Shown piece after piece: positions 15,695-23,955 of a DNA stretch of 64,000 nucleotides (positions are counted from its first letter, which is position 1; each line of letters starts with the position of its first letter). This DNA comes from Faecalibacterium sp. An122 (GTDB lineage Bacteria > Bacillota > Clostridia > Oscillospirales > Ruminococcaceae). The notes under the pieces were generated by a model. The model had not been told where the DNA came from and made no database searches. It saw only the letters and a program-made list of their open reading frames with translations. The position numbers and the translations under genes are program-made. The stretch covers positions 1 to 64,000 of the forward strand of contig NZ_NFLL01000015.1 in NCBI RefSeq assembly GCF_002160895.1. Reading direction: 5' to 3'.

Positions 15695-16723
15695 ATGACA
15701 AAAACGAAAGAACTGGCCCCCGGCGTACTTCTCTGCCTGGCCCTGGCGGTGCCCTGCTGGCTGCTGGGCAAAGCATTCCCGGTGGTGGGCGGCTCGGTGT
15801 TCGCCATCCTGCTGGGCATGGTCATCGCCCTGTTTTACCGCAACAAGGCGGCCACCCAGGCGGGCATTGCCTATACATCCAAGAAAATTTTGCAGTATGC
15901 GGTGATTTTGCTGGGCTTCGGCCTGAACCTGTCCGAGATTGCCCGGGTGGGCGCCACCTCGCTGCCCGTCATCCTGGCTACCATCTCCACCTCCCTGATT
16001 GTCTCGTTTGTCCTGCACAAACTGATGCACATTCCCACCAATATCTCCACCCTGGTGGGCGTGGGCTCCTCCATCTGCGGCGGCTCGGCCATCGCCGCCA
16101 CCGCCCCCGTCATCGACGCCGACGACGATGAAATCGCCCAGGCCATCTCGGTGATTTTCCTGTTCAATATCATTGCGGCCCTGACCTTCCCCACTTTGGG
16201 CAGCGTGCTGGGCCTGTCCAACGAGGGCTTCGGCCTGTTTGCCGGCACTGCCGTCAACGATACCTCGTCGGTCACCGCCACCGCCGCCGCCTGGGATGGA
16301 ATGCATCCCGGCGCCAATACCCTGGATCAGGCCACCATCGTCAAACTGACCCGCACTCTGGCCATCATCCCCATCACCCTGGCACTGGCCGTCTGGCGCA
16401 CCGCCAAGGCCAAGCGGGCCGGCGGCAACCAGGGCAGCAGCTTTTCCCTGAAAAAGGTGTTCCCCTTCTTCATCCTGTTCTTTGTGCTGGCCTCGGTGAT
16501 TACCACCGTCGCCACCACCGCCGGAGTGGACGCCTCGGTGTTCCAGCCCTTTAAGGAGCTGTCCAAGTTCTTCATCATCATGGCCATGGGGGCCATCGGC
16601 CTCAATACCGATCTGGTTAAGCTGGTCCGCACCGGCGGCAAGCCCATTCTGATGGGCCTGTGCTGCTGGGTGGCCATTGCCGTGGTCAGCCTGGGAATGC
16701 AGCAGGTCATCGGCATCTGGTAA
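15695..16723 (+). CDS. YeiH/UPF0324-family putative exporter
   Basis: A 342-residue membrane protein with about ten hydrophobic segments, the standard length of the UPF0324 family. Seen are the conserved [12 protein letters not shown] and the central signature [17 protein letters not shown], followed by [14 protein letters not shown], which is nearly invariant in the family. Members are annotated as putative sulfate or anion exporters, but the substrate has not been settled. AAGGAAGG lies before the ATG. Control by the divergent LysR gene is likely. Confidence 0.9.
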   Translation: MTKTKELAPGVLLCLALAVPCWLLGKAFPVVGGSVFAILLGMVIALFYRNKAATQAGIAYTSKKILQYAVILLGFGLNLSEIARVGATSLPVILATISTSLIVSFVLHKLMHIPTNISTLVGVGSSICGGSAIAATAPVIDADDDEIAQAISVIFLFNIIAALTFPTLGSVLGLSNEGFGLFAGTAVNDTSSVTATAAAWDGMHPGANTLDQATIVKLTRTLAIIPITLALAVWRTAKAKRAGGNQGSSFSLKKVFPFFILFFVLASVITTVATTAGVDASVFQPFKELSKFFIIMAMGAIGLNTDLVKLVRTGGKPILMGLCCWVAIAVVSLGMQQVIGIW

Positions 16724-16773
16724 AGTCGTTCCCACAAAAACAAATCTTCCACCGACCTCCCGCAGCAGAGCGC

Positions 16774-16799
16774 AGGCTCTGCCGCAGGGGGCCTTTTTT
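16774..16799 (+). terminator. Terminator after the YeiH-type gene
   Basis: AGGCTC and GGGCCT pair (one G-U) and are followed by six Ts. Confidence 0.5.
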
Positions 16800-16846
16800 G
16801 TGCCGGAAAAGCCCGGCCTTGTTCAGAAAAAGTTTACACTTTATTG

Positions 16847-16890
16847 TTGACTGATTGGTCTACTTTTCATATAATAGACCAAACAGTCTA
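16847..16890 (+). promoter_or_regulatory. Promoter and TetR-type operator
   Basis: TTGACT (16847-16852), 17-bp spacer, TATAAT (16870-16875). TTGGTCTA (16855-16862) and TAGACCAA (16875-16882) flank the -10, and a third half-site GTCTA follows at 16886-16890. The repeats cover the core promoter, consistent with autorepression by the TetR protein. Confidence 0.7.
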
Positions 16891-16908
16891 TATTGAGGAG
16901 GCTGGACC

Positions 16909-17547
16909 ATGAAACAGCAGGAGAAAACCCAAAAGACACGGGAGCGGATTCTTCACGCGGCCCTGGCGGAATTTGGCAGCAAGAGCTACGATGCCGCCTC
17001 GGTCAACAGCATCTGCGAGGCCGGGCAGATCCCCAAAGGTCTGCTCTATCACAATTTCAAGGGCAAGGACGACCTGTACTTGAACTGCGTGAAAATCTGT
17101 TACGACGCCATGACCGATTCCCTGAAAAGTCAGGCCCTGGCATTTCAGGACGCCAAAGAGGGGATGCAGCAGATTCTGATGGCGCGGCAGAAATTTCTGG
17201 CCGAGAATCCCTGTTACGCCAATATCTTTTTCAATACCGTCATCCAGCCTCCCCGGCACCTGGTGCGGGAGCTGGCCCAGATGCGCAAAGGTCTGGACGA
17301 TTACTTCAGCCAGTGCTGCCTGGACGTGCTGGACTGCCTGACCCTGCGGGACGGCATCACCAAAGAGGCCGCGCTGGAATATTTCCTGATGACCAGCGAA
17401 ATGTTCAACGGCTATTTTCAGAAAAAGGCCGAGCAGGGCGGAGATTTCCGCGAGCTGATCCAGGACCATGAGGGCAGACTGTCGTCCATCTTCGATATCA
17501 TGCTCTACGGCATTGCAAAGGAGCCGCCGGGAGGCCGCCGCACCTGA
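16909..17547 (+). CDS. TetR-family regulator
   Basis: A 212-residue repressor of the TetR/AcrR family. The N-terminal DNA-binding domain includes RERILHAALAEFGSKSYDAA, then NSICEAGQIPKGLLYHNFKGKDDLY (residues about 12-58); YHNFKGKDDL matches the usual end of the domain. The remaining helical part would bind a ligand that cannot be guessed. TGAGGAGG precedes the ATG. It probably controls itself and the antiporter-kinase gene starting 73 bases downstream. Confidence 0.9.
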   Translation: MKQQEKTQKTRERILHAALAEFGSKSYDAASVNSICEAGQIPKGLLYHNFKGKDDLYLNCVKICYDAMTDSLKSQALAFQDAKEGMQQILMARQKFLAENPCYANIFFNTVIQPPRHLVRELAQMRKGLDDYFSQCCLDVLDCLTLRDGITKEAALEYFLMTSEMFNGYFQKKAEQGGDFRELIQDHEGRLSSIFDIMLYGIAKEPPGGRRT

Positions 17548-17620
17548 AAAGCCCCGGATTCCCCGCGAAAAATGTCGGTACAGCCCCTGAAGGCTGTCTT
17601 ATAAGGTCAGGTGAAATGCA

Positions 17621-19441
17621 ATGATTTTAACGCTGCTGAGGTTTGGATTTACCATAGGAACCGCTTATTTTATGGGCAAGCTGGTGGCCCGGATCAAACT
17701 GCCGGCCATTCTGGGCTGGCTGCTCACCGGCATGATTCTGGGCCCCACGCCCTGTCCCTGGTCAGCCAGGAGATGCTGGACGCTGCATGGTATGAGACGC
17801 TGGTCCATGTTTTGGAGTGCAGCGTGGGCCTGATGATCGGCACCGAGCTGGTCTGGAACAAGATCAAGCGCTCGGGCAAAGCCATCATCATCACCACCCT
17901 CACCCAGTCGCTGGGCACCTTTGCGGTGGTTTCGCTGGTGTTCGGCGTGGTGTTCTGGTTCACGGATGTGCCGGTGTATCTGGCTCTGGTGTTCGGCGGC
18001 ATCGCCCTGGCCACTGCGCCGGCGCCGGCGCTGTCCATCGTCCGGGAGTTCAAAACCAGCGGACCGGTGACCCAGACCCTGATTCCCATGGCCGCCCTGG
18101 ACGATATTGTGGGCTGTGTGGTGTTCTTTGTCGTCATGGCTGGTGGCAGGCAATCTCTCGGCCGGGTCGCTGCCCGCCTCCATGATTGCGCTGGTGATTG
18201 TTCTCCCTATCCTGATCGGCGTGGCCGTCGGTCTGGTGGCTGGCGTGGTGCTGAAAAAAGAGCGGGACAAACCCCAGACCCTGGCGCTTTTGATCGGGAT
18301 GATTCTGGTGGCTGCCGCAGGGGGCTTTGTGTTCAATGCCATGCTGCCCCGGCCGGTTTTGAACTTTATGCTGATCGGCATGTCCTTTTCGGCCACCTTC
18401 TCCAATATGATCTCCGAAACCCGGCTGGAACAGATCATGGGGAGCTTCAGCCCCCTTCTGGGCGGGGCCATGATTGTGACGATCCTGAATCTGGGCGCGC
18501 CGCTGGATTACCACTTGATTCTGGGGGCCGGCCTGTTTACCGCCATCTATATCCTGGCCCGTGCCGCCGGAAAATACGGCGGCGCCTATCTGGGCGCGGC
18601 CATCACAAAATCCCCTGAGACGGTGAAAAAGTACCTGGGCCTGACCCTTTTGCCCCACTCGGGCGTGTCTCTGGTGTTCACCGGAATTGCGGTGTCGGTG
18701 CTGACAAAACCGGCGCCGGAATGCGCCCGGATTGTCCAGGGCACCATTGCGGCGGCCGCGGTCATCAATGAGCTGATTGCAGTCCTGGCGGCGAAAAAGG
18801 GCTTTGAGTGGGCCGGCGAGATGAATGGTTCCGGCGGCAAAGCGCCCGGTGAGCAGCAGGAACAGCTGGTGGTCACCATCAGCCGGCAGTATGGCAGCGG
18901 CGGCCGGGAAATCGGCAAAAAGGTCGCCCAGCAGCTGGGCCTGCCCTTCTACGACCGGGAAATCATCGAGAGAGCGACCCAAAACAGCTCCATGGATATC
19001 CGTTTGTTTGAGAACAGCGAGACCAAAGATGTTCCCAGCCTGCTCAGCGACCTGACCGCAGGGGGGCAGTTTGCCCAGCCTGTCATGGACAAGGTGTTTT
19101 TGCAGCAGGCGGGCATCATCGAGGAACTGGCGGCCAAGGGCAGCTGCGTGATGGTGGGGCGCTGTGCCGATGCCATCCTGTACGGCCATCACCAGACCCT
19201 CCGGGTGTATATCTACGCCGACGCCGATTCCCGCAGAAAGCGGGTGGAGGGGACCTACCATGAGCCGGGCGGCGACCTGGAAAAACTGGAGAAAAACCGC
19301 TGTACCTACTACAAACACTATACCGGCAAGCGCTTCGGCGACGCCGAAAACTACGATTTGTGCCTCAACAGCGGCACCCTGGGGGAGGAAGAATGCGTGA
19401 AAGCCATCTGTTCCGCCTTCCATAACCATAAAGCGCCGTAA
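17621..19441 (+). pseudogene. CPA2-type cation/proton antiporter fused to a cytidylate kinase-like domain, frameshifted twice
   Basis: Three frames join into one protein of about 606 residues. The N-terminal 40 residues (LARIKLPAILGWLLTGMILGP, shortened: KLPAILGWLLTGMILGP) lie in frame with the 3' part, while 17744-18135 (HALSLVSQEM to CVVFFVVMA) is in another frame. At 17740-17744 CCCC would have to be CCCCC; near 18140 one extra base restores the first frame. The membrane part looks like a CPA2 exchanger with ALDDIVGCVVFFVVM. From about 18860 a soluble domain follows: VVTISRQYGSGGREIGKKVA and FYDREIIE, as in the cytidylate kinase-like family, with VGRCAD near its middle. The lesions may be natural, switchable at the C run, or assembly errors. 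The kinase fusion itself is in one intact frame. Confidence 0.7.
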
Positions 19442-19505
19442 GACGCGCCGCGCTCCGGCAGATCCGCCCGCCGACAAACGATATATTCGAAAACTGCATC
19501 TTTTC

Positions 19506-19537
19506 CCCGGCCTGGATGGAGCAGGCCGGGTCTTTTT
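19506..19537 (+). terminator. Terminator after the antiporter-kinase gene
   Basis: CCCGGCCTG, seven-base loop, CAGGCCGGG, then TCTTTTT. Confidence 0.85.
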
Positions 19538-19631
19538 GTGTGGCGCGGGGCAGCCCGGCGGCATAGGATGGGGCAAAGAAGTGCTGTCTGCCTGGCAGAC
19601 TGCGTCACCAATCCATCAGGAGGTGAGCCCT

Positions 19632-20264
19632 ATGGCAAACAAAAAGGGCTGTGATGTGTCAAAATGGCAGGGGAGGGTGAACTGGCAGCAGGTGAAAGCC
19701 TCAGGACAGGTGTCCTTTGTGATTCTGCGGGCAGGGCTGGGCCGTTCCGGCGACGTGGTGGACCCCAACTTCGGGACCAATTACGCCGGATGTCAGTCGG
19801 TGGGCCTGCCGGTGGGGGCCTACTGGTACAGCTACGCCTCCGATACGGCTTCGGCCCAGGCCGAGGCCCGGGCCTGCCTGGCGGCAATCCGGGGCAAGAA
19901 GCTGGAGTATCCCGTCTGGTTCGACCAGGAATACAACCCCGCCACCAAAAATATGACCGTCCAGCAGCGAACCAATGTCGTCAAAACCTTCTGTGAGGCG
20001 CTGGAAAAGGCCGGATATTACACCGGGCTGTACTGCAGCCGCAACTGGCTGATCAACAACCTGGACAGCAGCCAGCTGAAAGCCTACGATCTCTGGATCA
20101 CGTCCTACACCAAGACGCCGGGCAAGCTGCCGCTGCCCTATGGGATGTGGCAGTACAGCAGCACCGGCAGCATTCCGGGGATCAACGGCAATGTGGATCT
20201 GGATATTGCCTATAAGGATTATCCCGCCATCATCCGCCGCGCCGGCCTCAATCAGCTGAAGTAA
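19632..20264 (+). CDS. GH25-family lysozyme (muramidase)
   Basis: A 210-residue single-domain glycoside hydrolase 25 protein that would cleave the MurNAc-GlcNAc bond of peptidoglycan. The N-terminal GCDVSKWQG holds the first conserved aspartate, VSFVILRAG follows, and the catalytic strand reads YPVWFDQEYN, with the D-x-E pair. Later LYCSRNWL and MWQYSSTGSIPGINGNVDLD complete the barrel. There is no signal peptide or cell-wall binding module, so it acts either after cell lysis, in sporulation or by a non-classical route. AGGAGGTGAGCCCT precedes the ATG at 19632. Confidence 0.92.
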   Translation: MANKKGCDVSKWQGRVNWQQVKASGQVSFVILRAGLGRSGDVVDPNFGTNYAGCQSVGLPVGAYWYSYASDTASAQAEARACLAAIRGKKLEYPVWFDQEYNPATKNMTVQQRTNVVKTFCEALEKAGYYTGLYCSRNWLINNLDSSQLKAYDLWITSYTKTPGKLPLPYGMWQYSSTGSIPGINGNVDLDIAYKDYPAIIRRAGLNQLK

Positions 20265-20275
20265 ATCCCGCCGAA

Positions 20276-20309
20276 AGCAGGGCTCCCTCTTGGGGGCCCT
20301 GCTGTTTTT
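20276..20309 (+). terminator. Terminator after the lysozyme gene
   Basis: AGCAGGGC and GCCCTGCT pair, followed by GTTTTTC. Confidence 0.85.
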
Positions 20310-20386
20310 CTGCCCGGAAATCCCGTTCCGGCCTGATTTTGGGACCAAACTTTCCCGAATCTGTCACAGTTTTGACACCTGAAACA

Positions 20387-20395
20387 TGGTACAAT
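20387..20395 (+). promoter_or_regulatory. Extended -10 promoter element
   Basis: TGGTACAAT fits an extended -10 (TG-N-TACAAT). A TTGACA is present at 20372-20377 but only 12 bases upstream, too close for a normal -35. It would serve the small ORF at 20430 and perhaps the hydrolase gene at 20680. Confidence 0.45.
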
Positions 20396-20429
20396 AGATC
20401 GAGTTTACCAACAGCGTGAAGGAGGAAAA

Positions 20430-20570
20430 ATGGGTGGAAAGACATGGTTCTGTGAGGAGCCGGTCAGGGTGTGCGGCACCCTGGGGGCGCCTCCGGCGGC
20501 CGGCGGGGATGAGAAAAAGCTCCCCCGGAGGAAAAGAAACGTCCCACAGCCAGGGATTCCCTTGCGATGA
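20430..20570 (+). CDS. Possible 46-residue basic small protein
   Basis: An ATG with a strong ribosome site (AAGGAGGAAAA directly before it) opens a frame of 46 codons beginning MGGKTWFCEEPVRVCG and containing a basic stretch LPRRKRNVP. No family is recognised and no membrane segment is present. The good start signal and the promoter upstream favour translation, but the composition resembles random GC-rich sequence, so it may be only a leader peptide or an accident. The rest of 20265-20679 holds no other candidate. Confidence 0.3.
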   Translation: MGGKTWFCEEPVRVCGTLGAPPAAGGDEKKLPRRKRNVPQPGIPLR

Positions 20571-20679
20571 AAGGTCCCGCTGATTCGTATAAAAGACAGG
20601 GGCCTGCCCGCCAGTCCGGGCGGCCTCCGAAGCCAGCCGGAGGGCGGCTTCACCCCAAAGAAGGAAAGGAACATCCCTC

Positions 20680-21255
20680 ATGACCTGTACTGTCCAAAAC
20701 GGACCAGCTGTTTTTATTGTCATTACCCAGACCGGCACCATTCTCTCCCAGATTCTTCGCATGGTGACCGGTGATGCCTATAATCACGCATCCATCAGCG
20801 TGGATGCTTCGCTTCAGACCCTGTATTCCTTTGGGCGGCTTCACCCCTATAATCCGGTGTGGGGCGGCTTTGTCCAGGAAAGCCCCGTCTCGGGGACCTT
20901 CGGACGGTTTGTCCGCACCCGGGCCAAGGTGCTGCGGGTTCCGGTGACCCAGGCTCAGTATGAGCAGATCAAGCGCCATCTGGAGTACATGTATCAGGAT
21001 CGCCAGCGCTACCACTACAATTACCTGGGGCTGGTGCTGGCCTTTTTCAACCTGGCCTATCGCCGGAAAAACTGCTACTACTGCTCGGAATTTGTGAAGG
21101 ACGTGCTGGTGCGCTACGATGTCACCCGGCCCGACAGCTTCGGGGAGATTGTCAAGCCCATGGAGCTGCTGGAACTTTCGGGCAGCCGGGAAATCTACAG
21201 CGGCCTTCTGGCGGAATATTCCGCCGACCGGATCAAAAACATAACCTGTTCCTGA
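20680..21255 (+). CDS. YiiX-like NlpC/P60-superfamily cysteine hydrolase
   Basis: A 191-residue papain-like fold protein of the YiiX/YebB group. The circular-permuted catalytic set is visible: the early histidine in YNHASISVD (about residue 30), and the cysteine in NCYYCSEFVKDVL (about residues 130-142), where CSEF is the family hallmark. No export signal is present. Relatives act on peptidoglycan peptides or lipid-like amides, so a murein or amidase role is inferred. GAAGGAAAGGA lies before the ATG. It follows a GH25 lysozyme in the same direction, which hints at a cell-wall theme. Confidence 0.82.
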   Translation: MTCTVQNGPAVFIVITQTGTILSQILRMVTGDAYNHASISVDASLQTLYSFGRLHPYNPVWGGFVQESPVSGTFGRFVRTRAKVLRVPVTQAQYEQIKRHLEYMYQDRQRYHYNYLGLVLAFFNLAYRRKNCYYCSEFVKDVLVRYDVTRPDSFGEIVKPMELLELSGSREIYSGLLAEYSADRIKNITCS

Positions 21256-21266
21256 CATCAGCCCGG

Positions 21267-22031
21267 TTGGATGCCAGCCTTCGGGCTGGCGTTTTTGTTT
21301 GGGCGGGGAAGGGCACCGGCTTTGCCGGCATGAGCGCCGCCGCCGTCATCACCCCCATGCTGGTGACCTTTCTGGGGATGGACCCCTATATGGCGGTGGG
21401 CATCGCCCTGTCCTCCAACGTGCTGGCCAGCGCCGTCTCGGCCTACACCTACGGAAAAAACAAAAATCTGGATGTCCGCAACGGCCTGATTATGATGGTC
21501 AGTGTGCTGGTCTTTACGGTGGTGGGCAGCTATGTGTCCGGCCTTATGCCGGCGGCCGCCATGGGGAACTTCTCGGTCATCATGACCTTTCTGCTGGGCG
21601 TCAAGTTCATCGTGATGCCGGTGATGACCACCAAGGAGTCCATGGATTCGGTCTCCCCCCGCAAGCGGGCGGTGCAGTCTCTGGTGTTCGGGGTGGGCAT
21701 CGGCTTTATCTGCGGCTTTATGGGCGCAGGCGGCGGCATGATGATGCTGTTGATCCTCACCTCGGTGCTGGGGTATGAGCTGAAAACCGCTGTGGGCACC
21801 AGTGTGTTCATCATGACCTTCACCGCTCTGACAGGGGCGGTGTCTCACTTTATCATCGGCGGCCAGCCGGACTGGGTGGTGTTCGCCCTGTGCGTGGTGT
21901 TCACCTTCCTGTGGGCGCGGGTGGCCGCCGTCTTTGCCAACAAGGCGGACCCCGTGACCCTCAACCGGGCTACCGGCGTGATTCTGGTGACCCTGGGCGT
22001 GGTTATCCTGTCCTTCAATTTCCTCAACTGA
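21267..22031 (+). CDS. TauE/SafE-family permease, probably trimmed at the 5' end
   Basis: A sulfite-exporter-type membrane protein of up to 254 residues, with eight or so hydrophobic segments and two related halves. The first hallmark is GKGTGFAGMSAA and the second GFICGFMGAGGGMM. Family members normally begin with a membrane segment before the first motif; here only about a dozen residues precede it, the only start codons are a TTG at 21267 or an internal ATG, and a terminator hairpin covers the first ten codons. No ribosome site is seen. The 5' end may have been lost by deletion, so expression is doubtful. The rest of the protein looks intact. Confidence 0.65.
   Translation: MDASLRAGVFVWAGKGTGFAGMSAAAVITPMLVTFLGMDPYMAVGIALSSNVLASAVSAYTYGKNKNLDVRNGLIMMVSVLVFTVVGSYVSGLMPAAAMGNFSVIMTFLLGVKFIVMPVMTTKESMDSVSPRKRAVQSLVFGVGIGFICGFMGAGGGMMMLLILTSVLGYELKTAVGTSVFIMTFTALTGAVSHFIIGGQPDWVVFALCVVFTFLWARVAAVFANKADPVTLNRATGVILVTLGVVILSFNFLN
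21273..21300 (+). terminator. Terminator after the YiiX-like gene, overlapping the TauE-type frame
   Basis: GCCAGCC-TTCG-GGCTGGC followed by GTTTTTGTTT. It is a strong UUCG-loop terminator yet lies inside the first codons of the next open frame. Confidence 0.85.
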
Positions 22032-22151
22032 GGGCAAAATCTGAATCCAACGGCGGCGAGGGGGAGACCCTTCGCCGCTTTTTGTTCGGGGCGGGATTGG
22101 TCCTTTTCTTCCCCGGGCAAGTGTGCTACAATGAAACAAAGGAGGCGCACC

Positions 22152-22598
22152 ATGGATCAATATCATTTTTACGGCTGGGAACAGGCGGACGTCCCGGCCC
22201 GGGAGACAAGCTATCCGGGCATCCGCACCCCGCTGGATTTGTACGACAAACTGTCGCAGGTGTGGTGCCGGGAGACCTGTGCGCCGCGGCTGCAGGCCGC
22301 CTGGACCCCCGAAAACAAGACCCTGGGTCAGTGCTCCATCACGGCGTTCCTGGCGCAGGATATCTTCGGCGGGGAGGTGTATGGCGTTCTCCGCCCCCGC
22401 GGGAACTACCACTGCTACAACGTGGTGGATGACCGTGTGTTTGACCTGACCAGCGAGCAGTTCGGCGGGGAAACCCTCTGCTATGAGGACAATCCCCGGC
22501 AGTTCCGGGAGGTCCACTTTGCCAAAGAGGAAAAGCGCCTGCGGTATCAGCTTTTGAAGCAGCGCCTGAAGGAAATCTGTGACGGGACGGAGGGGTGA
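22152..22598 (+). CDS. YunG-like protein
   Basis: A 148-residue soluble protein resembling the Bacillus YunG family. Seen are WTPENKTLGQCSITAFL (a Cys beside the Q), DIFGGEVYGVL, then NYHCYNVVDDRVFDLTSEQF. The conserved C, H and D order suggests a transglutaminase or papain-like active site (C near residue 61, H near 87, D near 95), though no activity is established. AAAGGAGGCGCACC precedes the ATG at 22152. It starts a three-gene run with a short and a long coiled-coil protein; the next gene begins two bases after its stop. Confidence 0.75.
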   Translation: MDQYHFYGWEQADVPARETSYPGIRTPLDLYDKLSQVWCRETCAPRLQAAWTPENKTLGQCSITAFLAQDIFGGEVYGVLRPRGNYHCYNVVDDRVFDLTSEQFGGETLCYEDNPRQFREVHFAKEEKRLRYQLLKQRLKEICDGTEG

Positions 22599-22600
22599 AG

Positions 22601-22792
22601 ATGGATCGTTTGGAGGCGTTCGAGGCCATGCTGGCCGACCTGACCCGCCAGGCTGAGGCGGAAAAACAGCAGATGGAGCAGCTGAAGGCAGCCGGAAAAG
22701 AAAAATCCGCCACCTATCGCCAGTATTTTGGCAACAAGCTGATCTACAGCCAGATTTTTGCCTGGTATAAGAAGTATGGTCTGATGGATTGA
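22601..22792 (+). CDS. Small helical protein of unknown function
   Basis: A 63-residue protein, MDRLEAFEAML to YKKYGLMD, predicted to be largely one amphipathic helix (ADLTRQAEAEKQQMEQLKAA). I recognise no family. The tail SATYRQYFGNKLIYSQIFAW is conserved-looking and aromatic. GGAGGGGTGAAG overlaps the stop of the YunG-like gene and gives a close ribosome site, so the two are translated together. No membrane segment or signal is visible. Confidence 0.7.
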   Translation: MDRLEAFEAMLADLTRQAEAEKQQMEQLKAAGKEKSATYRQYFGNKLIYSQIFAWYKKYGLMD

Positions 22793-22827
22793 CCGCCGGC
22801 GGTTAGCCCGGCCGAAAGGAGCCGCAG

Positions 22828-23757
22828 ATGGAGGAATTGAAAAGGCTTTGGCAGCAGGTAGCCGAACAGAAAATTGTGCAGGCCAAGTACCATGAGCTGC
22901 AGTCCCAGCGGGGGGAGGTGGCCTCCCGGCTGAAAGAGCTGGAAAAGACAAAGGCAGAGGAACAGGCCGATGTGGACCGCTTGGAAAAAGGCGGCCTGGC
23001 GGCGTTTTTCTACCAGATGGCGGGCCGGATGGAGGAAAAGCTGGACAAAGAGCGGCAGGAGGCTTATGCGGCCCGGGTCCGCTACGATGCCGCTGCCCGG
23101 GAACTGTCGGCCCTGGACCGGGAGCTGGGCCGCATGGAGGCCCAGCTGAAAGAGCTGTCGGGCTGCGACCGCCGCTACCAGGAGGCGCTGGTGGCCCGGA
23201 TGCAGGAAATCAAGGCCACCAACAGCCCTGCCGCCCAGGAGCTGGTGGAGAGCGAGACCCGGATCATGGCCATGAAACTCCGCCAAAAGGAAATCCGGGA
23301 GGCGGTCCAGGCGGGACACACCGCGCTGGAAACCGCCCGCCAGATGCAGGAATCCCTGGACGACGCCGAGGGATGGAGCACCATAGACCTGATGGGAGGG
23401 AGCGTTTTCAGCGACCTGGCCAAGTATGAGCATCTGGACCAGGCCCAGGAGCTGGCGGAACGGCTCCAGATGGAGCTGCGGCGGTTCAAGACCGAGCTGG
23501 CGGATGTGGAAATCAACCCGGAGATGCAGGTCACGGTGGATGGATTTTTGCGGTTTGCGGACTTCTTCTTCGACAATTTCTTCACCGACTGGGCGGTGCG
23601 GGACCATATCGTCCAGGCCCAGGAACAGGTCCAAAAGACCCAAAGTCAGATTCACCGCCTGCTGGACAAGCTGGACCGGATGGACTCCGCTTTGAAAGCC
23701 CAGCTGGAGGACGAGTGCGAAAAACAGGAGCAGATTGCCCGCAGCGCAGAGCTGTGA
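22828..23757 (+). CDS. Coiled-coil protein of unknown function
   Basis: A 309-residue soluble protein made of long heptad-rich helices: about 1-60, 70-190 (REYxxALVARMQEI-type repeats) and 255-309. Between them are two less helical segments, GGLAAFFYQMAGRM near 52-65 and SVFSDLAKYEHLDQAQEL near 190. Its C-terminal third (RFADFFFDNFFTDW) is aromatic. It resembles clostridial proteins annotated only as hypothetical. GAAAGGAG precedes the ATG. It follows the YunG-like and small proteins in the same direction with 35 bases between, so a shared transcript is likely. Confidence 0.75.
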   Translation: MEELKRLWQQVAEQKIVQAKYHELQSQRGEVASRLKELEKTKAEEQADVDRLEKGGLAAFFYQMAGRMEEKLDKERQEAYAARVRYDAAARELSALDRELGRMEAQLKELSGCDRRYQEALVARMQEIKATNSPAAQELVESETRIMAMKLRQKEIREAVQAGHTALETARQMQESLDDAEGWSTIDLMGGSVFSDLAKYEHLDQAQELAERLQMELRRFKTELADVEINPEMQVTVDGFLRFADFFFDNFFTDWAVRDHIVQAQEQVQKTQSQIHRLLDKLDRMDSALKAQLEDECEKQEQIARSAEL

Positions 23758-23795
23758 GCGGCCCTGCATTTCCCCGGGAAAATCTGCGCTGAAAG

Positions 23796-23856
23796 AAACA
23801 AGCTCCCCTGCGGCGGCCCGGCCGGGCTTCTGCGGGGGAGCTTCTTGTTTGGATGG
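23796..23856 (+). terminator. Terminator after the coiled-coil gene
   Basis: ACAAGCTCCCC and GGGGAGCTTCTTGT pair around an inner GC-rich loop; the tail is CTTGTTTG. Confidence 0.6.
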
Positions 23857-23955
23857 GGGCAAAAAAGGCTGTACCAAACCCCGAAAATCTGGTATCATGA
23901 AAGCCGAAAGGACTGCGGCCCGGCCGCAAAACGCCAGAAAGAAGGAGAAACACCC

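Noticed and set aside
20372..20395. A consensus TTGACA/TACAAT promoter
   Set aside because: The spacing is only 12 bp, so only the extended -10 reading was kept.
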